Assembly (NCBI RefSeq): GCF_001942495.1
Contig: NZ_MKZS01000001.1
Coordinates: forward strand, 3,820,258-3,881,659
DNA from: Moorena bouillonii PNG
Lineage (GTDB): Bacteria; Cyanobacteriota; Cyanobacteriia; Cyanobacteriales; Coleofasciculaceae
Direction: 5' to 3'
DNA length: 61,402 nucleotides
The notes under the pieces are model-generated. The model was not told the origin of the DNA. It did no database searches and was given only the letters and a program-made list of their open reading frames with translations. Made by a program: the position numbers and the translations under genes. Shown in pieces: positions 1 to 8,535 of this stretch (position 1 is its first letter; every line of letters starts with the position of its first letter).

Positions 1-89
1 AAGGGCTAGGTTGCTTATAGAATCTGCATTTTAGCTTATTTCGTCGCCCCCTCAGATCAAAATACACTATAATTTCCGGGATAATTCTT

Positions 90-195
90 CCCATTTCCCG
101 CTTTTCCCGACTCCCTACTCCCGATTCCCGATTCCCGACTCCCGACTCCCGATTCCCTACTCCCTGTTCCCTGTTCCCTGTTCCCTGTTCCCTGT
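90..195. repeat. Heptameric short tandem repeats
   Basis: A run of near-identical heptamers of the types TCCCGAC, TCCCGAT, TCCCTAC and TTCCCTG fills the space upstream of the first gene. This is the cyanobacterial STRR type of intergenic repeat. The same motif family appears at about 1561, 50430, 50625 and, in complement, at 61089. Confidence 0.85.
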
Positions 196-298
196 ATATA
201 GATATAGCTCGTTAGTTAGATTTTTTAATTTCTTCACATTATATTCACAAGATGGTGATTTAATAAGTTATACCAGTTGAGTCAGTATAATACAAGAC

Positions 299-1432
299 AT
301 GAAGCTCAAGGTAAACCCGCCCAACAATCACCCTTTACGGTTGAAAATGGTTGTTTTTTTGATTTATAGTGGCTTAGTCTACTTAGGGATTGCTTCGTTA
401 TATTGGTTTGTGGTATTTCCCATAAATTTTATTGAGGGGTTTCTTGAAAAATCCCAACTCAATAAGCTATTTTTTTTTGTAAATCAAGTAGAGCAAAAAG
501 ACCAAATTTTGTTTTTTATAGCTGTTGTAATAATGGCTATTGGACTAGTAATTTTGATTAAACTTTACTACTTAAACAAAGGGTTATATAACCTCTCAAA
601 AACTGGTATAACTGTCAAGACTACTATCGGTACAGAAGACAAGCAAATAATTCAATGCTTGAATAATGCCCTGGAGTGGCTGAGTTCTGATCAGATTGCC
701 CTACGGCTAGGTGGAATTTATGCCCTAGAACGAATTGCTAAGGTTTCTGCCCAAGACCACTGGAAAATTATGGAAATTTTATCGACATTTGTGCGATATC
801 AGTCCCCTGGGAAGATTCATGTAGAGCAGCAAAAGCAAATAAATGAGTTATCCAGTCCTCTTCCAATTACAGAAGACCAAAAACTCCCTATTGATATTCA
901 AGGTGCCCTAACGGTTATTGCAAGGCGCGACAGCTCAAAAGAACTCGAAGATCAGAAAATTGATTTACGTAACGCCACACTGATTGGGGCAAACTTAACA
1001 GAAGCAAACCTGCAAGAGGCATACCTTAGTGGCTCCAAACTACAAGGAGCTTGTCTTAATCAGGCTAATCTAAAAGGAGCATATGTGATCGGAGCCAATC
1101 TAGAAGGGGCAGACTTTAATCAAGCTAACCTCCAAGGAGCATACTTGATAAAAGCTAACTTGACAGACGCTTGCTTATTTGATGCTAACCTAGAAGGGGC
1201 ATTTCTCAGGAGAGCTAAGCTAGAGAAGGCAATCCTCTGGAATGCTAATTTACAGCGGGCATCGTTGATTAAAGCTAACTTGCAAGAGGCAAATTTAGAG
1301 GGAGCTAATCTCCAGAGTACAGATTTAAGAGGGGCTAACCTCCAAGGAGCTAAAAATCTGACCCAAAAGCAGATTGAATTGGCACAGATAGATAGCGAAA
1401 CTATTTTACCAGACTACCTGATTAGGAATTAA
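299..1432 (+). CDS. Membrane-anchored pentapeptide-repeat protein
   Basis: 377 aa. Two hydrophobic segments near residues 17-40 and 70-92 suggest an N-terminal membrane anchor. A middle region (about 115-240) has no motif I recognise. From about residue 222 to 350 there are roughly two dozen A(N/D)Lxx pentapeptide units, which in this family fold into a right-handed quadrilateral beta-helix. Pentapeptide proteins of this layout are common in cyanobacteria and mostly of unknown function; the helix probably serves as a scaffold for protein contacts. The gene stands alone, preceded by heptamer repeats. No catalytic motif is visible. The family call is secure, the role is unknown. Confidence 0.85.
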   Translation: MKLKVNPPNNHPLRLKMVVFLIYSGLVYLGIASLYWFVVFPINFIEGFLEKSQLNKLFFFVNQVEQKDQILFFIAVVIMAIGLVILIKLYYLNKGLYNLSKTGITVKTTIGTEDKQIIQCLNNALEWLSSDQIALRLGGIYALERIAKVSAQDHWKIMEILSTFVRYQSPGKIHVEQQKQINELSSPLPITEDQKLPIDIQGALTVIARRDSSKELEDQKIDLRNATLIGANLTEANLQEAYLSGSKLQGACLNQANLKGAYVIGANLEGADFNQANLQGAYLIKANLTDACLFDANLEGAFLRRAKLEKAILWNANLQRASLIKANLQEANLEGANLQSTDLRGANLQGAKNLTQKQIELAQIDSETILPDYLIRN

Positions 1433-1560
1433 TATTAGTATAATAAATTGGCTGTATTTTTAGGAAACAGAAGACATAAATTATATCGGGTGCATCTTAT
1501 ATTTATTTGTAAAAAGATCATCCCTCAAGAATTCCATTTAGATAATTTTTGATGCCATAT

Positions 1561-1602
1561 TCCCTACTCCCTACTCCCTACTCCCTACTCCCTACTCCCT
1601 AC
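1561..1602. repeat. TCCCTAC heptamer array
   Basis: Six consecutive copies of the heptamer TCCCTAC lie between the pentapeptide gene and the hydrolase-like gene. They belong to the same STRR family as the array at 90-195. Confidence 0.9.
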
Positions 1603-1691
1603 CAGGAATCGATGATAGCCGTCGGGTAGGGTACGCGATCGCATAAACTGATGGAATCATCGATCAAATTCCACAGAAGAGAGGCTGATCC

Positions 1692-2654
1692 GTGGCTACG
1701 GACTACATTTTGTTTATACATGGTGTCAATACTCGCCAAGATCGAGAAACACCCGAATACGCTGACAAGCTTTTCGATCTGATTCAATCTAATGTTGAGT
1801 CATCCGTTCAACTCAAAAAGATCCCTCTGTACTGGGGTAATGTGGTGATTGAGCAGGAGAAGGAACTCCTAGGAGCATTGAAGGCATCGAAGGTGTGGAA
1901 TGAGTTCTGGTTCAGAGACTTCCGTCAAAAGCAAATCTTACAATTCGTTGGAGACGGGGCTCTCTACCTCAGCAGACATGTTAGCTCTCTGGCTATTGAG
2001 CAGATGAGTAAACAAGCCTATCAGGGATTGGAGGGATACCAAGATCAGGACCGTTTGCACCTAGTCACTCACAGTTGGGGAACGATTATCCTATTTGATG
2101 TATTGTTTGCTAGTCGATGGGATGACCCAACTATACCTGGTCATGAGAGTATTCAGGGGATTCGCAAAAGCATTTTGGGCATCGAATCTGAGCTTGACAG
2201 TGCCATTCCTCTGGCTAGTGTTCATACCATGGGTTCACCGATTGCCCTATTTACTCTGATCCATATTGTTGGCAAAACCAGAGATGGCAGTACCCATGAT
2301 ATTAGTTCAAAACTAAAGGAATTACTGGCAATTCTGACTCAACAAGGAGTGGCGTTACCCTGGCAAAACTTTGTACATCCGGGGGATCCCATTGCTTGGC
2401 CCCTAGAAGGAGTGTTGCCAAAATTAGTAGATGAGTATGACAAAGTCATCAAACTTGAAGATGTACTGACGTACGGTTCTGGATTATTAGAAAATGTCGC
2501 TAAACCGATACAATCGACATTTTTAGCATTAATAAATGGTGGAAGTGCTCACGACAGCTACTGGACTAGTCAGAAGGTGGCTAAAAAAATTGCAGAGACG
2601 ATTCACCAGACAGCTAAGGGCTCCTATATTTTGGGCCCATCGATAATGCGCTGA
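1692..2654 (+). CDS. Alpha/beta hydrolase-like protein
   Basis: 320 aa with a GTG start. The N-terminus has a strand followed by FIHGVNTR, where the HG resembles the oxyanion-hole region of alpha/beta hydrolases. Around residue 125 the sequence LVTHSWGT fits the nucleophile elbow (G/T-x-S-x-G). A later HTMGSP and a C-terminal SAHDSYW give plausible acid/His positions, so a Ser-His-Asp triad is possible but not proven. There is no signal peptide, so it is probably cytoplasmic. Such HGVNTR proteins are usually annotated as hypothetical or lipase-like. Substrate unknown. Confidence 0.7.
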   Translation: MATDYILFIHGVNTRQDRETPEYADKLFDLIQSNVESSVQLKKIPLYWGNVVIEQEKELLGALKASKVWNEFWFRDFRQKQILQFVGDGALYLSRHVSSLAIEQMSKQAYQGLEGYQDQDRLHLVTHSWGTIILFDVLFASRWDDPTIPGHESIQGIRKSILGIESELDSAIPLASVHTMGSPIALFTLIHIVGKTRDGSTHDISSKLKELLAILTQQGVALPWQNFVHPGDPIAWPLEGVLPKLVDEYDKVIKLEDVLTYGSGLLENVAKPIQSTFLALINGGSAHDSYWTSQKVAKKIAETIHQTAKGSYILGPSIMR

Positions 2655-2675
2655 TGGCTAAGGCTCAAGGAAAAT

Positions 2676-2724
2676 TACGGATTACCGGTGACCGATTATC
2701 GATTACCGATTACCGATTACCGGT
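2676..2724. repeat. Heptamer repeat (GATTACC)
   Basis: Tandem GATTACC/GATTATC heptamers sit between the hydrolase-like gene and the convergent XRE regulator gene. Another STRR block. Confidence 0.8.
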
Positions 2725-2736
2725 AAATTTCCCGTT

Positions 2737-2958
2737 TTAGGGATCTTGTTCATCCTCTTGATAGACTATCAAGTCCCCTGGTTGGCACTTGAGGGCTTTG
2801 CACAGGGAGTTGAGTATGTCTTCGTCAATTCTAGGTAGACGGCGATGCCGTTTTAGCCTGGAAACGGAGTTAGGATGCTTTCCAATTATCTCAGCTAGAT
2901 CTTTGTTGCTGATGTTGCGCTCAGCCATTACTACTGCCAATTTCCAGTGAATCACCAC
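2737..2958 (-). CDS. Small XRE/Cro-type HTH regulator
   Basis: 73 aa, essentially a single helix-turn-helix. ISNKDLAEIIGKHPNSVSRLK gives the two DNA-contacting helices, and the CKALKCQPGDLIVY ending is typical of the YozG-like branch of small XRE proteins. It is divergent from the small gene at 3223, with 264 bp between the two starts that contain a strong rightward promoter at 3071-3099. It could therefore regulate itself or that neighbour; this is inference. It could also be an orphan antitoxin-like regulator, but no toxin partner is seen. Confidence 0.8.
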   Translation of the reverse strand: MVIHWKLAVVMAERNISNKDLAEIIGKHPNSVSRLKRHRRLPRIDEDILNSLCKALKCQPGDLIVYQEDEQDP

Positions 2959-3070
2959 TTTAGTGTTTAACCTCTTACCATACTAAACGCTCGTTACGTT
3001 TGATTGTAACCTCTCACAGCATGAATTGTTGAAAATAATACTTCTATAATTTTTTTTTAAACTCAAAGTG

Positions 3071-3099
3071 TTGACAAACTGGCCAAGATAGGATATACT
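3071..3099 (+). promoter_or_regulatory. Strong sigma70-type promoter for the gene at 3223
   Basis: Consensus -35 TTGACA (3071-3076), a spacer of exactly 17 bp, and -10 TATACT (3094-3099). Transcription would start near 3106 and give a leader of about 115 nt before the ATG at 3223. Confidence 0.75.
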
Positions 3100-3146
3100 A
3101 TAAAAGTACGCAGTTACAGTGATTGGCAATTCCCTCGCCAGCACAA

Positions 3147-3189
3147 AGCGATCGCACATAGGTTCTACAGGCCGGGATGTGCGATCGCT
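3147..3189. promoter_or_regulatory. HIP1-containing 13-bp inverted repeat in the leader
   Basis: A perfect 13-bp inverted repeat (3147-3159 with 3177-3189) whose arms each contain the HIP1 octamer GCGATCGC, with a 17-nt loop. It lies in the predicted 5' leader of the gene at 3223 and could form an RNA hairpin or simply be two HIP1 sites in opposed context. Confidence 0.6.
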
Positions 3190-3222
3190 GTTCCACCACC
3201 AAGAAAACAAGGTGATATATAA

Positions 3223-3459
3223 ATGGTAAACCCACGTTCTATTCCAGAGCTAATCAAAGCTCCGATCTATGATGTCCCTCAGGGCAAAACCCCAGTCCGC
3301 CTCCTCGCCTGTGGTGTACCCAAAGGTGTTGAGAGTGTGATTAACCAATTGCACGTGCTCCGCTTTGCCGAAGTCATTGCGTGGACCCCGCCGATTCCTT
3401 CTCCTGTCGAAGGTGAGATCATCCGGATTTTGACTCGCTATATTAATTTGAGGCGATAG
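3223..3459 (+). CDS. Small conserved-looking hypothetical protein
   Basis: 78 aa, starting MVNPRSIPELIK. No named domain is recognised. The protein is soluble and mixed alpha/beta in composition, with VRLLACGVPKGVESVI and HVLRFAEVIAWTPPIP as distinctive stretches. It is probably a real gene because an AAGGTG ribosome-binding site sits about 8 nt before the ATG and a consensus promoter with a hairpin leader lies upstream. The divergent neighbour is a small XRE regulator. I have a weak memory of similar short proteins in cyanobacteria, but assign no function. Confidence 0.7.
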   Translation: MVNPRSIPELIKAPIYDVPQGKTPVRLLACGVPKGVESVINQLHVLRFAEVIAWTPPIPSPVEGEIIRILTRYINLRR

Positions 3460-3465
3460 GTTTAG

Positions 3466-3660
3466 GGTAAGCTATCAGCTATCAGCGGTCAGCTGTCAGT
3501 TATTAGCGATCAGCGATTAGCTTATGGGTTAGGTCACAGGTTGGAAGTCTGTGCCACCCTAATTAAGGTGCTTTTGAATAAAATAGGCTGACGACTGACG
3601 GCTGAGTGCTGACGGCTGACGGCTGAGTGCTGACCACTGACCACTGACCGCTGAATGCTT
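3466..3660. repeat. Composite repeat block upstream of the methyltransferase
   Basis: Starts with TAAGCTATCAG-type heptamers, contains an imperfect CACAGG...CTGTG hairpin (about 3534-3556), then CTTTTGAATAAAATA and CTGAC-type heptamers. The same order of parts recurs after the methyltransferase gene at 4466-4735, so the gene is bracketed by direct repeats. Confidence 0.8.
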
Positions 3661-3667
3661 TCGCAAT

Positions 3668-4465
3668 ATGACCAATCACAATCAATGGAATCCTGATGAT
3701 TATGCTAAGAATTCTTCAGCACAGCTCACATGGGCAAAGGAACTAATTGAAAAGCTATCACTAATCGGGAACGAAACACTCCTGGATATTGGTTGTGGAG
3801 ACGGAAAGATTACTGCTGAATTTGCCAGTATTCTTAACAAGGGTAGTGTTTTAGGAATTGATTCATCCAAGACCATGGTTGAGTTAGCTCGGAAGACATT
3901 TCCAGGAGTGGAGTATCCTAATTTAGACTTTAAACTTATGGATGCTACAGCAATTAACCTAAATCATGGCTTTGATGTTATCTTTTCTAATGCTGTCTTA
4001 CATTGGATCAATGACCATGGGTCAGTTTTAAAAAGTGTTCGTAATCACCTTAAACCTCACGGAAAATTACTGTTTCAGATGGGAGGTAAAGGTAACGCTA
4101 GGGAATTACTACTTTTCATAGATGAAATTATCACTGCTCCAGACTGGAAAGAGTATTTTATAGACTTTAACTTTCCTTATTCATTTTATGGCATTGAAGA
4201 GTATCAAAGATGGTTACCAGAAAATGGATTTAAAGCTCAACGTGTGCAGTTAATTCCTAAGGATATGCAGCATCAAGGCAAGGAGAGATTGAAAGGGTGG
4301 TTACGAACAACCTGGTTTCCCTATACCAATAGAATTCCTCAGAAGTTGAGAGAAACATTTTTGAACACTGTTGTGGATAGGTACATCCAGCGCTATCCAA
4401 TAGATAGTCAAGGGTTAACTCATGTCAAGATGGTTCGCTTGGAGGTTGAGGCTTATGCTATCTAG
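3668..4465 (+). CDS. SAM-dependent class I methyltransferase
   Basis: 265 aa. Near residue 38 LLDIGCGDGK is the glycine-rich SAM-binding motif I; VLGIDSSKTM supplies the acidic residue that binds the SAM ribose; FDVIFSNAVLHWI is motif IV, in the form seen in trans-aconitate 2-methyltransferase-like enzymes. The C-terminal half (PYSFYGIEEYQRWLPENGF and WLRTTWFPY) also fits that subgroup. It is soluble and cytosolic. The substrate is not deducible, because no biosynthetic neighbours are present. The gene is flanked on both sides by the same composite repeat, which suggests it may move or be lost by recombination. Confidence 0.85.
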   Translation: MTNHNQWNPDDYAKNSSAQLTWAKELIEKLSLIGNETLLDIGCGDGKITAEFASILNKGSVLGIDSSKTMVELARKTFPGVEYPNLDFKLMDATAINLNHGFDVIFSNAVLHWINDHGSVLKSVRNHLKPHGKLLFQMGGKGNARELLLFIDEIITAPDWKEYFIDFNFPYSFYGIEEYQRWLPENGFKAQRVQLIPKDMQHQGKERLKGWLRTTWFPYTNRIPQKLRETFLNTVVDRYIQRYPIDSQGLTHVKMVRLEVEAYAI

Positions 4466-4735
4466 AGGTAAGCTATCAGTTATTAGCTATCAGCGGTCAG
4501 CTATCAGCTGTAAGTTATCAGTTATCAGTTATTATCTATCAGCTATTAGTTATTAGCTTATGGGTTAAGTCACAGGCTGGAAGCCTGTGCCACAGTGCTT
4601 TTGAAGAAAATAAGCTGAGGTTAGGTCACAGGCTGGAAGCCTGTGCCACTTTGAGGTACTTTTGAATAAAATAAGCTGACCACTGACCACTGACCACTGA
4701 CTACTGACTACTGACCACTGACAGCTGACCGCTTA
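4466..4735. repeat. Composite repeat block downstream of the methyltransferase
   Basis: Begins directly after the stop codon. It holds CTATCAG/TTATCAG heptamers, two perfect hairpins with arms CACAGGCT/AGCCTGTG (4571-4589 and 4627-4645), each followed by CTTTTGAA-AAAATA-GCTGA, and then CTGACCA-type heptamers. It matches the block at 3466-3660 part for part. Confidence 0.8.
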
Positions 4736-4795
4736 CTGGTATTGAAAATTTTCTGCATAATCCTTGGTAGTTCGCCCGATAAGTCTATAGATACT

Positions 4796-4959
4796 TAGAA
4801 ATCGGCGTTGCTGAATTAAGGAATGAATGCGCGATCATCTGGTTTTATTACAGCCCCCTAAATCCCCCAACTTTGGGGGACTTTGAGAGTTTTGTTCCCC
4901 CCAAAATTGGGGGGTTAGGGGGGCAAAACCATACCCATAATCAGCAACGCCTAGAAATC
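4796..4959. mobile_element. 148-bp MITE with 11-bp TIRs and 8-bp target duplication
   Basis: The element spans 4804-4951. Perfect 11-bp terminal inverted repeats GGCGTTGCTGA (4804-4814) and its complement (4941-4951) are bounded by the identical octamer TAGAAATC (4796-4803 and 4952-4959), a clear target-site duplication. The interior has facing C-run/G-run hairpins. There is no coding capacity, so it must have been moved in trans. The interior core resembles that of the 153-bp MITE at 47658 and 52706, which has different ends. Confidence 0.9.
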
Positions 4960-5015
4960 AGCTATTAGCACGCTGAATGCTTACCTTGTCAACCTTTAGA
5001 ATCGGGTGTTAATCG

Positions 5016-5411
5016 ATGTCACAGAAAAACAATACCGTTACTGGTGATCAGCCGAAACAAATTATTTCTCAGACTTACCGCTATCAGTCCGAATACTACC
5101 ATAGCCGTCACCCATTAACCAATCGTCAAAGGTCAACCATTAACCGTCAAGGCTCAACCATTAACCGTTACCCAATCTCCGTAAACCGTGAAGAGCAAAC
5201 CATTAACCGTCAGCCATTTATAGGTGATCCTAATGTGTTTTGGTTTTCTGAAATGGGCAGTGAGTGGAGTGGGACGATTAGAGAGGCGTGCTGGGAAACG
5301 ATTAAGGAACCCATTGAAGAACAGGAGGATTTATCTCGGGATAAGAAAGGGGTTTCTACAATTGTATCAGTTTTGGCTTTATTGGGGATGATTGCTCTGG
5401 CTCTTATTTAA
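5016..5411 (+). CDS. Hypothetical protein with TINR repeats and C-terminal membrane helix
   Basis: 131 aa. Residues about 35-72 contain several copies of a (S/T)(T/V)(I/V)NR unit encoded by a tandem DNA repeat (AACCATTAACCGTCA-like), which resembles an intergenic heptamer array captured into a reading frame. The last 20 residues are hydrophobic and could be a tail anchor. No known domain. It lies tail to tail with the kinase-like gene, 16 bp apart. It may be a rapidly evolving local gene; I am moderately sure it is expressed. Confidence 0.55.
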   Translation: MSQKNNTVTGDQPKQIISQTYRYQSEYYHSRHPLTNRQRSTINRQGSTINRYPISVNREEQTINRQPFIGDPNVFWFSEMGSEWSGTIREACWETIKEPIEEQEDLSRDKKGVSTIVSVLALLGMIALALI

Positions 5412-5427
5412 ATAAAACCTAAAAATC

Positions 5428-6798
5428 CTAATTGTTTTCATTAAGGGAATCTCTCATCTTCTCTAGAAGAGCACTAACATCTTTATATTCCTGAGCGATG
5501 ATATCATCTTCCGGAAGATTTTCGATATCATCGAAGTTATCCTCCAGTCTTTTCTTGATTTCCTCCAGCTTTTTAATTCCCTTACGAACTCCTGGCTCTC
5601 CGCTTCGAGCTAATACGTCTTGAGCATATCTACGGGTTAGTTCACTAAATAGCTCCTCAAATTCTTTTTCTCCTTGATATTTGTTTTTATTTTGCTCAAA
5701 TAGCTCAAGGACTTCTTCTAATGTTTGTTTATCTCTTTCATCAGCAAACTTCCTAATCGCCGATAAACCTTTATCTTCAAGTTGTGGCCATTCCGTGCTA
5801 CTTAGGGGATAAGTAATAGGTTGATTAGGCTGATTAGTTGGTTTAGGTATCAATTGATAGACGACAGCACCTAATAGCACCAAACCGAATATAACTCCAA
5901 TCACCCATCTCAAACTACTTAACCTATAAGTTAAAATTAGTATCCCTGGAGATTCCAGTAATTTTAGCCATTCTGAAATTGATTGGGGTCTTCGGTTTTG
6001 GTCTAATTCCATTCCTTTGAGAATTGCTATTCTCAATTTTTTGTTGGTTCTCCTGACGAAGTTTTCGATATCTTGTTTTTGAGTGTCTCTTCTATATTTT
6101 TTTAATTCATTTTCCCGGTCTCGGTTACTAACTGGTTGGCGTCCGGTTAACAAGAAATAGAAAGTAGCGGATAAGGAATATATATCAAATGGTGGGCCTA
6201 ATCTAGCACGGCGTAGTTCTTGCTCTGGTGGAGCATAATGATCATCAGTTAACAATGTTTGTGTTACCTCTAGTGTCCGATTAGGAATAAATTCCCGGGC
6301 AATACTAAAACCAATCAGGACTGCTTCGGTTCCATCTCTTACTATAATCTTACTAGGGGTGACATCTCTGTGAATCAAATTTTCATCGTGCATTGCTGCC
6401 AAGGCATCGGCAACTTGTTTAATATAGTTGATGGCTTTTTCCTCTGGAATTCCTTTCTTTGCTGGAGTTAGTCTCTCTAGAGTCTCTCCCTCGATATATT
6501 CCATCACGATGCAAGGACGGTTTATGGTCTGGTCATAGAAGTACTCGATGAATTTAACAATATGCTTATGGTTAAATTGTTTGAGTCGGTTTGCTTCATA
6601 TTGAAAATCTTGTTTTATTTTGCTTTGTTCATTCTCGCTTAATTCCTCTTTTCCAATTTTTATCGCAACACTGTTTTCCTTACCATCGGGTAACTTACGA
6701 GTGGCTTTGTAAGTCGTTCCAAATGTCCCCTCTCCTAATTCTGATTGGATGGTATACTCGCCATCTTTCAGAGAATATTCTGGTTGTAACTTTGTCAT
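5428..6798 (-). CDS. Membrane kinase-like protein, predicted pseudokinase
   Basis: 456 aa. An N-terminal Hanks-type kinase fold: glycine loop GEGTFGTTY (22-30), VAIK lysine (K47), catalytic-loop HRD (143-145) and an APPEQ anchor (189-193). One hydrophobic segment lies near 296-316, then a charged C-terminal domain of about 130 aa. The catalytic loop reads HRDVTPSK, so the usual metal-binding Asn is Lys150. The DFG motif reads GFS (163-165), so the Mg-binding Asp is absent. Both were checked at codon level. It is therefore probably catalytically dead or badly impaired and may act as a scaffold or sensor. A truncated paralogue follows upstream at 6947. Confidence 0.85.
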   Translation of the reverse strand: MTKLQPEYSLKDGEYTIQSELGEGTFGTTYKATRKLPDGKENSVAIKIGKEELSENEQSKIKQDFQYEANRLKQFNHKHIVKFIEYFYDQTINRPCIVMEYIEGETLERLTPAKKGIPEEKAINYIKQVADALAAMHDENLIHRDVTPSKIIVRDGTEAVLIGFSIAREFIPNRTLEVTQTLLTDDHYAPPEQELRRARLGPPFDIYSLSATFYFLLTGRQPVSNRDRENELKKYRRDTQKQDIENFVRRTNKKLRIAILKGMELDQNRRPQSISEWLKLLESPGILILTYRLSSLRWVIGVIFGLVLLGAVVYQLIPKPTNQPNQPITYPLSSTEWPQLEDKGLSAIRKFADERDKQTLEEVLELFEQNKNKYQGEKEFEELFSELTRRYAQDVLARSGEPGVRKGIKKLEEIKKRLEDNFDDIENLPEDDIIAQEYKDVSALLEKMRDSLNENN

Positions 6799-6946
6799 TG
6801 GGTGCTTTTTATTTAATTAATTGCTTTTACTAATCTTATAGCTTGGTAGATGTAGCTAGCGCCAACTTTACTATAGCAGATTATTGGGTATAAATACACT
6901 TGTTGTCAATGCTATAATTGTTACCATTACGGGAATTTCTCATCTT

Positions 6947-7722
6947 CTATAGAAGAGCACTAACATCTTTATATTCCTGAGCGATGATATCATCTTCCGG
7001 AAGATTTTCGATGTCGAAGTTCTGATCTAGCCTTTGCTGAATTTCCTCCAACTTTTCAATTCCCTTACGAATTCCTGGTTCTCCACTTATAGCTAATACG
7101 TTTTGAGCATATCTACGGGTTAGTTCACTAAACAGTTCTTCAAATTCTTTTTTTCCTTGATATTTGTTTTTATTTTGCTCAAATAGATCGATGACTTTTT
7201 TTAATGTTTGTGTATCTCTTTCATCAGCAAACTTACTAATCGCCGATAAACCTTTATATTCAAGTTGTGGCCATTCCGTGCTACTTGGGGGATATTGAGT
7301 AGGTTGATTAGGCTGATTAGATGGATTACTTATCAATGGAATGACAACAGCACCTAATAGCACCAAAGCGTATATAACTCCAATCACCCATCTTAAAATA
7401 TCAGTTAAATTCATTTCTTGTGCAGGCTCTAGTAATTTTAGCCAATCTGAGATTGACTGAGGTCTTCGCTTTGGATTTAATTCCATCCCTTTGAGAATTG
7501 CTCTTCTCAAAATTTTGTTAATGACGAATTTGCTGACATCTTGTTTTTGAGGCTCTTTTCTATATCTTTTCAGATCATTTTCCCTGTCTCTGCTGCTAAC
7601 TGGTTGCTGTCCGGTTAACAAGAAATATAAGGTGGCAGATAAGGCATAGATATCAACTCGTGGGCCTGCTCTAAGGCGGCGTAGTTGTTGCTCGGGTGGA
7701 GCATAATATTCAGCTAGCAGGG
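6947..7722 (-). pseudogene. 5'-truncated paralogue of the kinase-like gene
   Basis: On the minus strand the reading frame matches the neighbouring kinase-like protein from its APPEQ motif through the membrane segment to the C-terminus; an internal ATG gives an ORF of 224 aa from 7621. Homology continues upstream of that ATG to about 7722 (AEYYAPPEQ) and then stops at decayed transposase sequence. The whole catalytic lobe is missing. A tandem duplication followed by mobile-element damage explains it. The short ORF could still make a membrane stub, but I treat it as a gene remnant. Confidence 0.8.
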
Positions 7723-8535
7723 CGACAAAGGGGATTGAAAACTAGACAGGGCAAGCTCAATGGCACGTTTGCCCTGATTGTAATGGAGAATCCAACGACG
7801 ATTAATTTGCAAAAGTTCAGACAAAGTTTGTTGGCACAATTGCTGTAGGCGGAGCCAATGATGAAGATGTTGACCAATATAAAAAGAGCTATGTCTACGT
7901 TGTGAAGTTGAGGAATTTTCCGGTCGTGCTACATATTTTTGAATACCAATACTCTTAATGTTTTGACCGTGGATAATGGCACGCTTTATATGCAATAGCA
8001 ACGACAATAAGTAGAATATTCACGCTGCTGAGGTTTGAGCTTAGAGCCTTCAAGATTATAGCCACCTGCTTTAAAATCTCGAAACATCTCTTCAATATCA
8101 AAACGCTTTTGGTAAGCTCGAATAGCTAGGTCTAAATCCATCAAGTTAGTTAAGATATACCAAGGTTCTTTTGTCTTAAATCCTTTGTAGTTTCTTGTCT
8201 TGATGCAGTCGCTCATGGGGGGGACCCCCAAGACCGCGCTGCATCGCTTTCCACTTAGCCGCAATATTGAAAGTTCCAAAGCCGGTTTGCGTCGCTCACC
8301 TGTCGGTCATTGATGAAAAAGTTCATCCCAGGAGTTAAACCCCAATCTCTTAGTTCCTTATATAAGCCATTTTCTACGGCAATCTTTGTATCGCATTTCT
8401 GTCTTAAACAAAAGAAGGTACCTTTTTCTGATAGCCAACTTGCCAATTTTGGTGAACAAAATTCTCTATCACAAGCGCACAACCACTATATACTCATCTA
8501 TTTGCTCTGATAAAACCTCAAGACTTTTTCCTAAT
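7723..8535 (-). pseudogene. Decayed IS4-family transposase
   Basis: Three overlapping minus-strand frames (about 8482-8255, 8279-7986 and 8007-7714) together give IS4-like transposase sequence. They include CDREFCSPKLASWLS and a perfect IS4 signature Y-x2-R-x3-E-x6-K in YQKRFDIEEMFRDFK. Frameshifts separate the pieces, and the 5' end is cut at 8536 by the next IS. A 51-bp palindromic repeat (8197-8247) is inserted within it. It cannot make a full transposase. Confidence 0.8.
8197..8247. repeat. 51-bp palindromic repeat, copy 1
   Basis: Begins GTCTTGATGCA and ends GCGCTGCATCGC, with GGGGG/CCCCC and GTCTT/AAGAC arms inside. A second copy of exactly the same length lies at 50640-50690. Here it sits inside the decayed IS4 transposase and, being 51 bp (17 codons), keeps the local reading frame open. 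Confidence 0.85.

Noticed and set aside
1599-1787. Minus-strand ORF of 62 aa
   Set aside because: Overlaps the start of the hydrolase-like gene on the opposite strand; composition looks random.
2983-3210. Minus-strand ORF of 75 aa
   Set aside because: Covers the promoter and hairpin leader of the gene at 3223; no domain or ribosome-binding site seen.
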